A stretch of DNA of 64,000 nucleotides from Serratia nevei (GTDB lineage Bacteria; Pseudomonadota; Gammaproteobacteria; Enterobacterales; Enterobacteriaceae): NCBI RefSeq assembly GCF_024160145.1, contig NZ_JAMYWQ010000022.1, positions 1 through 64,000 of the forward strand, in the 5' to 3' direction. Made by a program: the position numbers and the translations under genes. The number at the start of each line of letters is the position of its first letter. Position 1 is the stretch's first letter. This document shows positions 19,124 through 28,919 of the stretch, one piece after another. The notes under the pieces are model-generated. The model was not told the origin of the DNA and ran no database searches. It saw only the letters and a program-made list of their open reading frames with translations.

Positions 19124-19576
19124 TTAAAAGTGGGGTACCAGGTTCGCTTTCTGGATGTTGCTCAGCGCGAACACTTCATCTTTCCCTTCCACAGTAACCG
19201 TGATCATCTCGCCTTCGACAGACTTGATAATACCCTGCCACTTGCGACGGTTCTGTACCGCCATGCGCAGGACCAGGCTGACTTCTTCACCGAGGAAACG
19301 CGTATAGTGCTCTGCGGTGAACATCGGGCGATCAAGGCCAGGAGAGGAGACTTCCAAGTTGTAAGCGACCGTGATTGGATCTTCGACGTCCAATACAGCG
19401 CTGACCTGGTGGCTGACATCAGCGCAATCATCAACATTGATGCCGTTATCACTATCAATATAGATGCGGAGCGTCGATTGGCGCGCACGAATGAATTCGA
19501 TGCCTACAAGCTCAAAGCCCAACGCTTCTACCGGTGCCGAAAGCATCTCTGTTAACTGTTGCTCTAATGTGGACAA
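19124..19576 (-). CDS. rimP: Ribosome maturation factor RimP
   Basis: A 150-aa factor for 30S assembly, nearly identical in layout to E. coli RimP ([42 protein letters not shown]). I chose the TTG at 19576 as start ([10 protein letters not shown] = E. coli STLEQ) because the G-rich site GGGGGTGG lies about five bases before it. ATG 19588 and GTG 19582 are in frame but overlap that ribosome-binding site. It is the first protein gene of the nusA-infB operon, behind metY. Confidence 0.94.
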   Translation of the reverse strand: MSTLEQQLTEMLSAPVEALGFELVGIEFIRARQSTLRIYIDSDNGINVDDCADVSHQVSAVLDVEDPITVAYNLEVSSPGLDRPMFTAEHYTRFLGEEVSLVLRMAVQNRRKWQGIIKSVEGEMITVTVEGKDEVFALSNIQKANLVPHF

Positions 19577-19593
19577 GCCCACCCCCAAGACAT

Positions 19594-19614
19594 AAAAAAA
19601 GGGCTAAATAGCCC
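19594..19614 (-). terminator. Attenuator/terminator just before rimP
   Basis: GGGCTAAATAGCCC (19601-19614) folds into a short hairpin followed on the minus strand by seven T (19594-19600). It ends about 18 bp before the rimP start codon and must be read through for rimP-nusA-infB expression. Confidence 0.75.
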
Positions 19615-19635
19615 AGTGATTCTGTTGCCAAATAA

Positions 19636-19658
19636 CAAAAAACCCCGAAAAATCGGGG
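19636..19658 (-). terminator. Terminator downstream of metY
   Basis: CCCCGA (19643-19648) pairs with TCGGGG (19653-19658) around an AAAA loop, with a T-run on the minus strand (complement of 19636-19642). It is the first of two tandem terminators between metY and rimP. Confidence 0.8.
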
Positions 19659-19793
19659 CTTTATGCAACTGGACCCTGTTTGCCGCTAGGCGGCCTCGGT
19701 ACAACTTTCGAGCAAGTGTCATTTTCAAATGTTGATCGAGAAAAGCGGGTTTCAATCGAAAAGTGTATTTGAAAATAAACACTTAAAGGAAAG

Positions 19794-19870
<77 letters not shown>

Positions 19871-19886
19871 TCCGAAAACGTGGCAA

Positions 19887-19915
19887 ATACTACGCCGATA
19901 ATCGCAAAATTGCAA
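19887..19915 (-). promoter_or_regulatory. Sigma-70 promoter of metY (and operon)
   Basis: On the minus strand, -35 TTGCAA (19910-19915), a 17-bp spacer and -10 TAGTAT (19887-19892) end 16 bp before the tRNA 5' end. Confidence 0.72.
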
Positions 19916-19930
19916 GTTATCTCTGGGATT

Positions 19931-20017
19931 TGGTACCGAGGATGGGACTCGAACCCACAAGCCCGTTAGGGCACTACCACCTCAAGGTAGCGTGTCTACC
20001 AATTCCACCACCTCGGT
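19931..20017 (-). tRNA. leuU: tRNA-Leu (anticodon GAG)
   Basis: An 87-nt class II tRNA with long variable arm, anticodon GAG (read in CTTGAGGT), T-loop GGTTCGAGTCC and encoded CCA (19931-19933). The 5' ACCGAGG pairs fully with CCTCGGT. It corresponds to E. coli leuU downstream of secG. Confidence 0.96.
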
Positions 20018-20087
20018 ACTGATTCTTACTGCTAACGGCCGTTGTTCCTTCGAGTTCACAACCACCGTTTTCAAACTCTGTTGCGGC

Positions 20088-20423
20088 TTACTGCGGGATA
20101 TCGCTGCTCGGCTTGGCTGGTGCTGCCGGCGCGGTTGTCTGCTCAGTTTTCACCGGCTGACCCAGGTTTTCCCACTCGCTGCCTTTCTTGCTTTGGTTGC
20201 TGCTGAGGTTGCCCAAAATCAGGCTGATGACGAAGAACAGCGTCGCCAACACAGCTGTCATGCGGGTCATAAAGTTACCGGAACCACTCGAACCGAACAA
20301 CGTGCCTGATGCACCTGCTCCGAAAGAGGCTCCCATATCAGCGCCTTTACCTTGCTGCAGCATAATCAGAGCAACCAGCCCGATTGAGATCAGCAGGAAA
20401 ATTACCAGAAGAGCTTCGTACAT
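20088..20423 (-). CDS. secG: Protein-export membrane protein SecG
   Basis: A 111-aa subunit of the SecYEG translocon with two membrane segments (about 2-23 and 52-73), the conserved loop QQGKGADMGASFGAGAS between them and a variable P/A/K tail. The start is ATG 20423 (MYEALLVIFLL). It is between glmM and leuU, as in E. coli. Confidence 0.96.
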   Translation of the reverse strand: MYEALLVIFLLISIGLVALIMLQQGKGADMGASFGAGASGTLFGSSGSGNFMTRMTAVLATLFFVISLILGNLSSNQSKKGSEWENLGQPVKTEQTTAPAAPAKPSSDIPQ

Positions 20424-20602
20424 AGTAGTACCCGTATCCTTGCGGCCTAACCGCATGCCAAATGCTTCACACTCATCAAGCAGGCGTTTTTATAAACTGC
20501 CTACTGAAGCGGGTGTGAATACTAACCAAAGCCGCCAACCCGCGCAAGGGCAATTTGCAGCCGCCGGCGCGTTTGCGGAAAAAAACGCCAACAATCGCCG
20601 AT

Positions 20603-20626
20603 TCGGGCTCGGCTTCACCGAGCCCG
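20603..20626. repeat. GC-rich hairpin between glmM and secG
   Basis: CGGGCTCGG (20604-20612) pairs with CCGAGCCCG (20618-20626) around CTTCA. On the minus strand a T-run comes only 18 bases later, so it could be a weak terminator or an mRNA-stabilising structure after glmM. Confidence 0.5.
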
Positions 20627-20643
20627 GCGGCTAACTGTCTGTT

Positions 20644-21981
20644 TTAACCTGCGGATTTCACCGCGTCGGCGATGCAATGCGCCAGCGCGGTCACCTGCTG
20701 TTCGTCCTCGCCTTCCACCATCACGCGGATCAGCGGTTCGGTGCCCGATTTACGCAACAGCACCCGGCCGCGGCCGGCCAGTTCGGCTTCCACCTGTTCG
20801 GTAACCTTGCGCACCGCGTCGGACTCCAGCGGGTTGTGCTCGCCGGCGAAACGCACGTTGACCAGGATCTGCGGCAGCAGCTTCATGCCGCTGCACAGGT
20901 CATGCAGGCTCATGTGGTTGCGCACCATGGCGGTCAGCACCTGCAGCCCGGCCACGATGCCGTCGCCGGTGGTGGTTTTGTCCAGCAGGATCACATGGCC
21001 GGAGTTTTCCGCACCGATGCGCCAGCCCAGCTCCTGCAGCTTCTCCAATACGTAGCGGTCGCCCACTTTGGCGCGAGCGAACGGAATGCCCAGCTGTTTC
21101 AGCGCCAGCTCCAGCCCCATATTGCTCATCAGGGTGCCGACTGCGCCGCCGCGCAGCTGGCCCTGACGCAGGCCTTCGCGGGCGATGATGTACAGGATCT
21201 GATCGCCGTCCACCTTGTTGCCCAGGTGGTCCACCATCATCACGCGATCGCCGTCGCCGTCGAACGCCAGGCCAACGTGCGCTTTTTCCTTGAGTACGCG
21301 TTCCTGCAGCTGACGTACGTCGGTAGCACCGCATTTTTCGTTGATGTTCATGCCGTCCGGCTCAACGCCGATGGCGATCACCGTCGCGCCCAGCTCGCGC
21401 AGCACGCTCGGCGCGATGTGGTAAGTCGCCCCGTTGGCGCAGTCGACCACGATTTTCAGCCCCTTCAGGCTCAGCTCGCTCGGGAAGGTGCCTTTGCAGA
21501 ATTCGATGTAGCGGCCGGCGGCGTCGATGATGCGGCTGGCTTTACCCAACTCGGCGGACTCGACGCAGGTCAGCGGCTTTTCCATCTCGGCTTCGATCGC
21601 TTCTTCGACGTTGTCCGGCAGCTTGGCGCCGTCGATCGAGAAGAACTTGATGCCGTTGTCATAAAACGGGTTATGCGAAGCGGAGATGACAATGCCCGCT
21701 TCGGCGCGGAAGGTGCGCGTCAGATAGGCCACCGCCGGAGTAGGCATCGGCCCGGTGAAGGAGGCGGACAGCCCTGCGGCCGCCAGGCCGGCTTCCAGCG
21801 CGGACTCCAGCATATAACCTGAGATGCGCGTATCCTTACCGATGATGATCTTGCGCGAACCGTGACGCGCCAGCACTTTACCGGCCGCCCAGCCCAGCTT
21901 CAGCACGAAGTCCGGCGTGATGGGGCTGTCCCCGACCTTGCCACGGATGCCGTCGGTGCCAAAATATTTGCGCTCGCTCAT
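20644..21981 (-). CDS. glmM: Phosphoglucosamine mutase
   Basis: A 445-aa enzyme (exactly the E. coli length) that converts glucosamine-6-P to glucosamine-1-P for UDP-GlcNAc and so for peptidoglycan and LPS. The phosphoserine is S102 in IVISASHNP; the metal loop is [13 protein letters not shown]; the sugar/phosphate loops are GAENSGHVI and [15 protein letters not shown] 21981 follows folP after only a few bases, so the two form one unit. Confidence 0.98.
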   Translation of the reverse strand: MSERKYFGTDGIRGKVGDSPITPDFVLKLGWAAGKVLARHGSRKIIIGKDTRISGYMLESALEAGLAAAGLSASFTGPMPTPAVAYLTRTFRAEAGIVISASHNPFYDNGIKFFSIDGAKLPDNVEEAIEAEMEKPLTCVESAELGKASRIIDAAGRYIEFCKGTFPSELSLKGLKIVVDCANGATYHIAPSVLRELGATVIAIGVEPDGMNINEKCGATDVRQLQERVLKEKAHVGLAFDGDGDRVMMVDHLGNKVDGDQILYIIAREGLRQGQLRGGAVGTLMSNMGLELALKQLGIPFARAKVGDRYVLEKLQELGWRIGAENSGHVILLDKTTTGDGIVAGLQVLTAMVRNHMSLHDLCSGMKLLPQILVNVRFAGEHNPLESDAVRKVTEQVEAELAGRGRVLLRKSGTEPLIRVMVEGEDEQQVTALAHCIADAVKSAG

Positions 21982-21985
21982 GTCT

Positions 21986-22822
21986 CTACTGTCCCTTAGC
22001 TGAAAGTGTTGCCTCGACGACACGCATCGCCTCGACGGTTTCTTTAACGTCATGCACTCTGACAATCTGCGCGCCTTGCATCGCTGCGATCACCGCGCAG
22101 GCCACGCTGCCGATAACCCGTTGATCCGGCGGCACATTCAGCAGTTGTCCAATCATCGATTTGCGCGACATACCGACCAACAGCGGTAAACCAAAACGAT
22201 GAAACTCCGACAACCGGGCCAGAAGCTGATAGTTGTGCGCCAAATTTTTACCGAAACCGAAGCCTGGGTCGAGCAGCAATTTCTGATTTGTTATCCCCGC
22301 CTCGTTGCAACGCCGGATATGGTGTGCGAAAAACGCCTGAACATCGGCGATCAGATCGTCGTAGTGCGGCGCCTGCTGCATGGTGCGCGGCTGCCCTTGC
22401 ATGTGCATCAGGCAAACCGGCAGGCCGCTTTCCGCCGCTGCCACGAGAGCACCTGGCTCCTGCAGCGAGCGAATGTCGTTGATCAGGTGGGCGCCGGCCT
22501 GCGCCGACTCGCGGATCACGCCCGCTTTGGAGGTATCGACCGAGATAAAGACTTCGAAGCGCTGCGCCAGCGCTTCCACCACCGGCACGACCCGCTCAAG
22601 CTCCTCCTCTTCGCTCACCTCCGCCGCCCCCGGCCGGGTCGACTCGCCGCCGATGTCGATCATCGTGGCACCGGCCGAAATCAGCGCATGCGCGTGCAAC
22701 AGCGCCTGGTTCAGCGTGTTGTGGCGGCCGCCGTCGGAAAACGAATCCGGCGTCACGTTGAGGATGCCCATCACCTGCGGATGGGAGAGGTTGAGCGTCA
22801 TATCGCGCACGGTTAACTGCAT
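21986..22822 (-). CDS. folP: Dihydropteroate synthase
   Basis: A 278-aa TIM-barrel enzyme of folate synthesis and target of sulfonamides. Motifs: [52 protein letters not shown] and the terminal RVHDVKET. It is downstream of ftsH and upstream of glmM, as in E. coli. A terminator separates it from ftsH, so it probably also has its own promoter. Confidence 0.98.
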   Translation of the reverse strand: MQLTVRDMTLNLSHPQVMGILNVTPDSFSDGGRHNTLNQALLHAHALISAGATMIDIGGESTRPGAAEVSEEEELERVVPVVEALAQRFEVFISVDTSKAGVIRESAQAGAHLINDIRSLQEPGALVAAAESGLPVCLMHMQGQPRTMQQAPHYDDLIADVQAFFAHHIRRCNEAGITNQKLLLDPGFGFGKNLAHNYQLLARLSEFHRFGLPLLVGMSRKSMIGQLLNVPPDQRVIGSVACAVIAAMQGAQIVRVHDVKETVEAMRVVEATLSAKGQ

Positions 22823-22865
22823 GGTTGATCCACCTTACTGTTGCCTGGTTCACTGCCCGCCGGGC

Positions 22866-22893
22866 AAAAAAAAACCCCGGCGTACCGGGGTTT
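22866..22893 (-). terminator. Terminator of ftsH
   Basis: AAACCCCGG (22872-22880), loop CGTA, CCGGGGTTT (22885-22893), followed on the minus strand by a run of nine T. A strong intrinsic terminator between ftsH and folP. Confidence 0.88.
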
Positions 22894-22914
22894 GATGTTA
22901 TTACACAGCCGCAG

Positions 22915-24846
22915 TTACTTGTCGAGCTGTTCGGACATGGTGTTGCCCGGCGTTGGGGTGCGCGGCTCATCTACCGGCGTCGGGGCTTTCGGGGTGCCGC
23001 CGTTGTCGGAGCTGTTGCCTTTGCTCGCATCGTCCCAGCCCGCCGGCGGACGCACGTCTTTGCGATTCATCAGATCGTCGATCTGCGGCGCATCGATGGT
23101 TTCATACTTCATCAGCGCATCCTTCATCGAGTGCAGGATGTCCATGTTTTCCATCAGCAGCGAGCGTGCGCGAACATAGTTGCGTTCGATCAGCGACTTC
23201 ACTTCCTGGTCGATGATACGCGCGGTTTCGTCCGACATGTGCTTCGCCTTGGCCACGGAGCGGCCCAGGAATACTTCGCCCTCTTCTTCCGCATACAGCA
23301 GCGGCCCCAGCTTCTCGGAGAAGCCCCACTGGGTCACCATGTTGCGGGCGATGGAGGTCGCCACTTTGATGTCGTTCGACGCACCGGTAGAGACTTTTTC
23401 CGGCCCGTAGATGATCTCTTCCGCCAGACGACCGCCGTAGAGGGTGGAGATTTGGCTCTCCAGCTTCTGACGGCTGGCGCTGATCGCATCCCCTTCCGGC
23501 AGGAAGAAGGTCACACCGAGCGCACGGCCACGAGGAATGATGGTCACCTTGTGCACCGGATCGTGTTCAGGAACCAGGCGGCCAATGATGGCGTGGCCCG
23601 CTTCGTGATACGCGGTCGACTCTTTTTGCGCTTCGGTCATCACCATGGAGCGACGTTCCGCACCCATCATGATCTTGTCTTTGGCTTTCTCGAACTCCAC
23701 CATCGACACCACGCGCTTGTTGCCGCGGGCGGCGAACAGCGCCGCTTCGTTGACCAGGTTAGCCAGATCGGCACCGGAGAAGCCCGGCGTACCGCGCGCA
23801 ATGACGGAGGCGTCAATATCGGCGGCCAACGGCACGCGGCGCATGTGCACCTTCAGGATCTGCTCACGGCCACGCACATCCGGCAGCCCGACCACGACCT
23901 GACGGTCGAAACGGCCTGGACGCAGCAGCGCCGGGTCAAGCACGTCCGGACGGTTGGTGGCCGCGATGACGATGATGCCTTCGTTGCCTTCGAAACCGTC
24001 CATCTCAACCAGCATCTGGTTCAGGGTCTGCTCACGCTCATCGTGGCCGCCACCCAGGCCGGCGCCACGCTGGCGACCGACGGCGTCAATTTCATCGATG
24101 AAGATGATGCACGGCGCGGCTTTCTTCGCCTGTTCGAACATGTCGCGCACGCGGGATGCACCCACACCGACGAACATTTCGACGAAGTCAGAACCGGAAA
24201 TGGTGAAGAACGGCACCTTCGCTTCGCCGGCGATCGCTTTCGCCAACAGCGTTTTACCGGTCCCCGGCGGGCCAACCATCAGCACGCCTTTCGGGATCTT
24301 GCCGCCCAATTTCTGGAAACGGCTCGGCTCGCGCAGGTATTCCACCAGTTCGCTCACCTCTTCCTTCGCTTCGTCACAACCGGCGACATCGGCGAAAGTG
24401 GTCTTGATCTGGTCTTCCGTCAGCATGCGGGCCTTGCTCTTGCCGAAGGACATCGCGCCCTTGCCGCCGCCGCCCTGCATTTGCCGCATAAAGAAGATCC
24501 AGACCCCGATCAGCAACAGCATCGGGAACCAGGAGATAAAGATAGAAGCCAGCAGGCTCGGCTCTTCAGGCGGCTCGCCGACCACTTTCACATTCTTCGT
24601 TAACAACGTATCCAGCAACTTAGGATCGTTGACAGGGATGTAGGTCGTGTATTTGTTACTGTCTTTCTTGGTAACGTTAATTTCACGTCCGTTGATTCGC
24701 GCTTCGCGAACCTGGTCCTGGGTCAGTTCGGACATGAAGGTAGAGTAATCCACCCTACGGCCATTCGACTCGCTGGGCCCAAAGCTCTGGAATACAGACA
24801 TCAACACTACCGCGATGACTAACCAGAGAATTAGGTTTTTCGCCAT
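22915..24846 (-). CDS. ftsH: ATP-dependent zinc metalloprotease FtsH
   Basis: A 643-aa membrane AAA+ protease that degrades LpxC, sigma-32 and damaged membrane proteins. It has two membrane segments (about 5-22 and 98-117), Walker A GPPGTGKT, Walker B IIFIDEID, the SRH region, and the zinc motif HEAGH (about 414). ATG 24846 gives MAKNLILW as in E. coli. A TTG three codons up (24855) has GAGG eight bases before it and may be the real start. It follows rlmE by about 50 bp. Confidence 0.98.
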   Translation of the reverse strand: MAKNLILWLVIAVVLMSVFQSFGPSESNGRRVDYSTFMSELTQDQVREARINGREINVTKKDSNKYTTYIPVNDPKLLDTLLTKNVKVVGEPPEEPSLLASIFISWFPMLLLIGVWIFFMRQMQGGGGKGAMSFGKSKARMLTEDQIKTTFADVAGCDEAKEEVSELVEYLREPSRFQKLGGKIPKGVLMVGPPGTGKTLLAKAIAGEAKVPFFTISGSDFVEMFVGVGASRVRDMFEQAKKAAPCIIFIDEIDAVGRQRGAGLGGGHDEREQTLNQMLVEMDGFEGNEGIIVIAATNRPDVLDPALLRPGRFDRQVVVGLPDVRGREQILKVHMRRVPLAADIDASVIARGTPGFSGADLANLVNEAALFAARGNKRVVSMVEFEKAKDKIMMGAERRSMVMTEAQKESTAYHEAGHAIIGRLVPEHDPVHKVTIIPRGRALGVTFFLPEGDAISASRQKLESQISTLYGGRLAEEIIYGPEKVSTGASNDIKVATSIARNMVTQWGFSEKLGPLLYAEEEGEVFLGRSVAKAKHMSDETARIIDQEVKSLIERNYVRARSLLMENMDILHSMKDALMKYETIDAPQIDDLMNRKDVRPPAGWDDASKGNSSDNGGTPKAPTPVDEPRTPTPGNTMSEQLDK

Positions 24847-24902
24847 GTCACTCAAGGGATTAACCTCATCTTACAACTGTGTTAACAAACAGCGTTAGGG
24901 TA

Positions 24903-25532
24903 CTACAGTTTGCGCCCTGTCGCTACAATGTACACTTCGCGCGAACGGGCGCGGGAAGCGTCTGGCTTACGAATCTTAACCTTCGTAAACAGGGAGCGAA
25001 TTTCCCGTAGGTACTCGTCAAAGCCATCTCCCTGGAACACCTTCACCAGGAAACTTCCGCCTGGTGCGAGGACATCACGACACATATCCAGCGCCAACTC
25101 CACCAGATACATCGATCTTGGAATATCGACCGCCGGGGTGCCACTCATATTCGGGGCCATATCGGACATGACCACCTGAACCTTACTTTCGCCTACCCGT
25201 TCCAACAGCGCCTTCAGCACCAGTTCATCACGAAAATCGCCCTGAAGGAAATCGACGCCAACGATAGGATCCATTGGCAAAATATCACAGGCGATGATGC
25301 GCCCGGTACCGCCGATTTGGGTGACCACATACTGCGACCAGCCGCCCGGTGCGGCGCCGAGATCAACCACGGTCATGCCCGGTTTGAACAGTTTGTCGCT
25401 CTGCTGTATTTCATCAAGTTTAAACCAGGCGCGGGAACGCAGTCCTTTTTTCTGCGCCTGCTGTACATATTTATCGCTAAAGTGTTCTTGTAACCAGCGA
25501 CTGGAGCTAGCCGAACGCTTTTTATTAGCCAT
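24903..25532 (-). CDS. rlmE: 23S rRNA 2'-O-methyltransferase RlmE (FtsJ)
   Basis: A 209-aa SAM-dependent enzyme that methylates U2552 in the 23S A-loop. It has the SAM site [25 protein letters not shown], and a [14 protein letters not shown] segment carrying the catalytic lysine. ATG 25532 gives [13 protein letters not shown], the E. coli length. In E. coli the rlmE-ftsH unit is heat-inducible; a sigma-32-like promoter is visible upstream. Confidence 0.98.
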   Translation of the reverse strand: MANKKRSASSSRWLQEHFSDKYVQQAQKKGLRSRAWFKLDEIQQSDKLFKPGMTVVDLGAAPGGWSQYVVTQIGGTGRIIACDILPMDPIVGVDFLQGDFRDELVLKALLERVGESKVQVVMSDMAPNMSGTPAVDIPRSMYLVELALDMCRDVLAPGGSFLVKVFQGDGFDEYLREIRSLFTKVKIRKPDASRARSREVYIVATGRKL

Positions 25533-25624
25533 CTCGTTTTCCAACTATCATAAAAAGAGTCTTATGTCAGGGTCGCTGCTCACGTAGACTCACACCGGTA
25601 AAGACCGATTTGGTGATATACATG

Positions 25625-25652
25625 AGATGGCGGTAGAATGTACCGTTTTCAA
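25625..25652 (-). promoter_or_regulatory. Sigma-32-like heat-shock promoter of rlmE-ftsH
   Basis: On the minus strand, TTGAAA (25647-25652), a 14-bp spacer and CGCCATCT (25625-25632) match the sigma-32 pattern TTGAAA-N13-16-CCCCATNT at 7 of 8 positions in the -10. It overlaps the putative yhbY promoter (TAGAAT, 25634-25639) on the other strand. Confidence 0.6.
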
Positions 25653-25675
25653 TCCCAACTTAAGCAAAAAAGACA

Positions 25676-25969
25676 ATGAATCTGAATAATAAACAAAAAC
25701 AGCACCTGAAAGGCCTGGCGCATCCGTTAAAACCGGTGGTGATGCTGGGCAATAACGGTCTTACCGAAGGGGTGCTGGCTGAAATTGAACAGGCTCTGGA
25801 GCATCATGAGCTGATCAAGGTGAAAATCGCCGCTGAAGATCGCGAAACCAAAACCCTGATCGCCGACGCTATCGTGCGTGAAACGGGTGCCTGCAATGTG
25901 CAAGTTATCGGCAGCACGCTTATTCTTTACCGCCCGTCGAAAGAGCGCAAGATCAGTCTACCGCGTTAA
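25676..25969 (+). CDS. yhbY: RNA-binding protein YhbY (CRM domain)
   Basis: A 97-aa single CRM-domain protein that binds pre-50S particles in E. coli. It contains the hallmark GxxG-type loop in VVMLGNNGLTEGV and IKVKIAAEDRETK. It is divergent from rlmE with a 143-bp gap, as in E. coli. Confidence 0.96.
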   Translation: MNLNNKQKQHLKGLAHPLKPVVMLGNNGLTEGVLAEIEQALEHHELIKVKIAAEDRETKTLIADAIVRETGACNVQVIGSTLILYRPSKERKISLPR

Positions 25970-26013
25970 TAACCATCAGGTTAACGAAAAGGTGCCATGC
26001 GCCTGACCAAGAT

Positions 26014-26036
26014 AAAAGGCCGCTTGCGGCCTTTTT
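26014..26036. terminator. Bidirectional terminator between yhbY and greA
   Basis: AAAAGGCCGC (26014-26023) and GCGGCCTTTT (26026-26035) form a 10-bp stem with a T-run on the plus side and an A-run that serves the minus strand. It separates convergent yhbY and greA. Confidence 0.88.
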
Positions 26037-26081
26037 CCTATCTTTACAAAACGTTGGCGCATTAATGACCAACGGCCTCGA

Positions 26082-26558
26082 TCAGAGATACTCCACCTTC
26101 AGGATCTCATACTCGACGTCGCCGCCAGGGGTTTTGATCACCACCACATCGTCTTGCTCTTTGCCGATCAGGCCGCGCGCCATCGGCGAGTTTACCGAAA
26201 TCAGATTTTTCTTGAAATCGGCCTCATCGTCGCCAACGATGCGGTAAGTCACTTCTTCTTCACTGTCCAGATTCATCACCGACACGGTGGCGCCGAAGAT
26301 CACCCGGCCGGTGTTCGGCATCTTGGTGATGTCGATCACCTGAGCATTGGACAGCTTGGCTTCGATTTCCTGAATGCGGCCTTCGCAGAAACCCTGCTGT
26401 TCGCGGGCGGCGTGGTACTCGGCGTTCTCTTTCAAATCGCCGTGCTCGCGCGCTTCAGCGATATCCGCAATGATTTTCGGACGGCGCACGCTTTTCAGAT
26501 ATTCGAGCTCTTCGCGCAGTTTTTCAGCGCCAAACAAGGTCATCGGAATTTGGTTCAT
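26082..26558 (-). CDS. greA: Transcription elongation factor GreA
   Basis: A 158-aa factor that rescues backtracked RNA polymerase. It has an N-terminal coiled coil (about 1-75) with the tip residues of [20 protein letters not shown] and a C-terminal FKBP-like domain ending in [17 protein letters not shown]. It is divergent from dacB, with a long leader and a likely dual sigma-E/sigma-70 promoter. Confidence 0.98.
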   Translation of the reverse strand: MNQIPMTLFGAEKLREELEYLKSVRRPKIIADIAEAREHGDLKENAEYHAAREQQGFCEGRIQEIEAKLSNAQVIDITKMPNTGRVIFGATVSVMNLDSEEEVTYRIVGDDEADFKKNLISVNSPMARGLIGKEQDDVVVIKTPGGDVEYEILKVEYL

Positions 26559-26710
26559 CGTATAAATACCTCTAAATCTTTCCTGTTCAAATAACCGTCA
26601 TCCTGACGTATTCGTATGAAAACACGGTTGGCATACCGCCACCCGCCTCCAGGCGACAAACAAAAGAAACCTGACTCGGAACGGAGCCCAAGCCAAGATC
26701 GGTTTTGCAT

Positions 26711-26749
26711 TTTGATACGCATTTTAGCCTAGAGTTCCTTGAGGGTCAT
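26711..26749 (-). promoter_or_regulatory. Overlapping sigma-E and sigma-70 promoters of greA
   Basis: Sigma-E: GGAACTC (26732-26738), a 16-bp spacer and TCAAA (26711-26715) on the minus strand. Sigma-70: ATGACC (26744-26749), a 17-bp spacer and TAAAAT (26721-26726). Both give a leader of about 145 nt ahead of greA. In E. coli greA is also known to have sigma-E and sigma-70 promoters, and a leader-derived RNA (GraL). Confidence 0.6.
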
Positions 26750-26814
26750 CGTTTACTTTTTCCCTGATTGCACCGTAGTATGACGGCACGTTATCCAGCT
26801 GTTATCCCGAGATT

Positions 26815-28248
26815 ATGCGTTTTTCACGAATTGTCAGTGCATTGGCTTGCGCATTTGTTCTGAATGCGAATGCGGCCCCGGTTGAAGAGTACACACAATA
26901 TCTGCCTGATGGGGCCAACCTTGCCCTGGTCGTTCAGAAAATCGGCGCCGGCACGCCGACGATCGATTACCACTCTCAGCAAATGGCGCTGCCGGCCAGT
27001 ACCCAAAAAGTGCTGACGGCGCTGGCTGCGCTATTGCAACTCGGGCCCGATTACCGTTTCACCACCACGCTGGAGAGCCAGGGCGACATCCGCGACGGCG
27101 TGCTGCGCGGCAACCTGATCGCCCGTTTCAGCGGCGATCCGACCTTCAAACGTCAGAGCCTGCGCAATATGGTGGCTGTCCTGAAGAAACAGGGCGTGCG
27201 CCAAATCAGCGGCGACGTGCTGGTCGACACGTCGGTCTTCGCCAGCCATGACAAGGCGCCGGGCTGGCCGTGGAACGATCTGACGCAGTGCTTCAGCGCA
27301 CCGCCGGCCGCTGCGATCGTCGATCGCAACTGTTTCTCGGTCTCGCTGTACAGCGCGCCGAACCCGGGCGACATGGCATTTATCCGCGTCGCCTCCTACT
27401 ATCCGGTCAATATGTTCAGCCAGGTGCGCACCCTGGCGCGCGGCTCCGCAGACGCGCAGTACTGTGAGCTGGACGTGGTGCCGGGCGAGCTGAACCGCTT
27501 TACCCTGACCGGCTGCCTGACACAGCGCAGCGAACCGCTGCCGTTGGCCTTCGCCATCCAGGACGGCGCCAGCTACGCGGGCGCTATCCTGAAAGACGAA
27601 TTGACGCAGGCCGGCATCCAGATTGACGGGCACCTGAAGCGCCAGACGCGCCCCGGCATCACCGGCACGGTGATCGCGCAAACCCAGTCTGCGCCGCTGC
27701 ATGACCTGTTGAAGATCATGCTGAAGAAATCGGACAACATGATCGCCGATACCGTCTTCCGCACCATCGGCCACGAACGCTTCGGCGTGCCGGGCACCTG
27801 GCGAGCCGGTTCCGATGCGGTGCGGCAGGTGCTGCGCCAGAAGGCCGGCATCGATCTGGGCAATACCATCATCGCCGACGGCTCCGGCCTGTCGCGCCAC
27901 AACCTGCTGGCGCCGGCGACCATGATGCAGGCGCTGCAGTACATCGCGCAGCACGACAACGAGCTGAACTTCATCTCGATGCTGCCGCTGTCCGGCTATG
28001 ACGGCACCCTGCGCTACCGCGGCGGCCTGCATGAAGCCGGCGTCGACGGCAAAGTGTCGGCCAAGACCGGCGCACTGCAGGGCGTCTACAACCTGGCGGG
28101 CTTCATCACCACCGCCAGCGGCCAGCGCATGGCCTTCGTGCAGTATCTCTCCGGCTACGCCGTGCCGCCGGAAGATCAGAAACAGCGTCGCGCGCCGCTG
28201 GTGCGTTTCGAAAGCCGCCTGTATCGGGATATTTATCAGAACAACTGA
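26815..28248 (+). CDS. dacB: D-alanyl-D-alanine carboxypeptidase/endopeptidase DacB (PBP4)
   Basis: A 477-aa periplasmic class C penicillin-binding protein with a cleavable signal peptide (cut after about residue 20, NANA). Catalytic motifs are S62-T-Q-K65 (SxxK), SDN in KKSDNMIADT (about 306) and KTG in SAKTGALQG (about 416). It trims and hydrolyses peptidoglycan cross-links. It is followed 8 bp later by basR, an arrangement not seen in E. coli K-12, where obgE lies next to dacB. Confidence 0.97.
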   Translation: MRFSRIVSALACAFVLNANAAPVEEYTQYLPDGANLALVVQKIGAGTPTIDYHSQQMALPASTQKVLTALAALLQLGPDYRFTTTLESQGDIRDGVLRGNLIARFSGDPTFKRQSLRNMVAVLKKQGVRQISGDVLVDTSVFASHDKAPGWPWNDLTQCFSAPPAAAIVDRNCFSVSLYSAPNPGDMAFIRVASYYPVNMFSQVRTLARGSADAQYCELDVVPGELNRFTLTGCLTQRSEPLPLAFAIQDGASYAGAILKDELTQAGIQIDGHLKRQTRPGITGTVIAQTQSAPLHDLLKIMLKKSDNMIADTVFRTIGHERFGVPGTWRAGSDAVRQVLRQKAGIDLGNTIIADGSGLSRHNLLAPATMMQALQYIAQHDNELNFISMLPLSGYDGTLRYRGGLHEAGVDGKVSAKTGALQGVYNLAGFITTASGQRMAFVQYLSGYAVPPEDQKQRRAPLVRFESRLYRDIYQNN

Positions 28249-28256
28249 GGCCCGTC

Positions 28257-28919
28257 ATGAAGCTGCTGGTCGTTGAGGATGATGAACTGCTGCAACAGGG
28301 GCTGGCGCTGGCGCTGGCCGGCGAGGGCTACGTCTGCGACTGCGCTGCCACGGCGGCGGAGGCCAACGGCCTGCTCGTCACCAGCCAATACAGTCTGGTG
28401 ATCCTGGATCTCGGTCTGCCGGACATGGACGGCACCGCGTTGCTGCGGCAGTGGCGCCGCCAGCAGATCGATCTGCCGGTGCTGATCCTGACCGCCCGCG
28501 ACGCCCTGGAAGATCGCGTCGACGGGCTGGATGCCGGCGCCGACGACTATCTGGTCAAGCCCTTCGCGCTGGTCGAGCTGCTGGCACGCGTGCGCGCCCT
28601 CCTGCGGCGCTACCAGGGCCACAGCGACAATCTGATGCAGGTGGATGACCTGCAGCTGAACCTCTCCAGCCAGCAGGTCTACCTGCAGCAGCAGCCGGTG
28701 GAGGTGACGCCGAAAGAGTTCGCCATTCTGGCGCGTCTTATCATGCGTGCCGGGCAGACGGTCAACCGCGAACTCCTGCAGCAGGATCTCTACACCTGGC
28801 AGGACGACCTGGGCTCCAACACCCTGGAAGTGCACATCCACAACCTGCGCCGCAAACTGGGCAAGGATCGCATCCGCACCGTGCGCGGGATCGGCTATCG
28901 TCTGGAACCTTCGTCATGA
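28257..28919 (+). CDS. basR: Response regulator BasR/PmrA (OmpR family)
   Basis: A 220-aa regulator: receiver domain (1-118) with acidic pocket E7-D8-D9, phospho-acceptor D51 (VILDLGLPDMDG) and K in DYLVKPFA, then an OmpR-type winged helix (about 125-220, TPKEFAILARL, RRKLGKDRIRTVRGIGYRLE). The partner kinase overlaps its stop (ATGA). The pair closely resembles BasR/BasS, which control lipid A modification and polymyxin resistance in enterobacteria. Naming rests on this similarity. Confidence 0.88.
   Translation: MKLLVVEDDELLQQGLALALAGEGYVCDCAATAAEANGLLVTSQYSLVILDLGLPDMDGTALLRQWRRQQIDLPVLILTARDALEDRVDGLDAGADDYLVKPFALVELLARVRALLRRYQGHSDNLMQVDDLQLNLSSQQVYLQQQPVEVTPKEFAILARLIMRAGQTVNRELLQQDLYTWQDDLGSNTLEVHIHNLRRKLGKDRIRTVRGIGYRLEPSS

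Noticed and set aside
22915-24855. Upstream TTG (24855) as the ftsH start
   Set aside because: It has a better-spaced GAGG, but the ATG at 24846 gives the conventional protein; the choice changes only three residues and is recorded in the feature.
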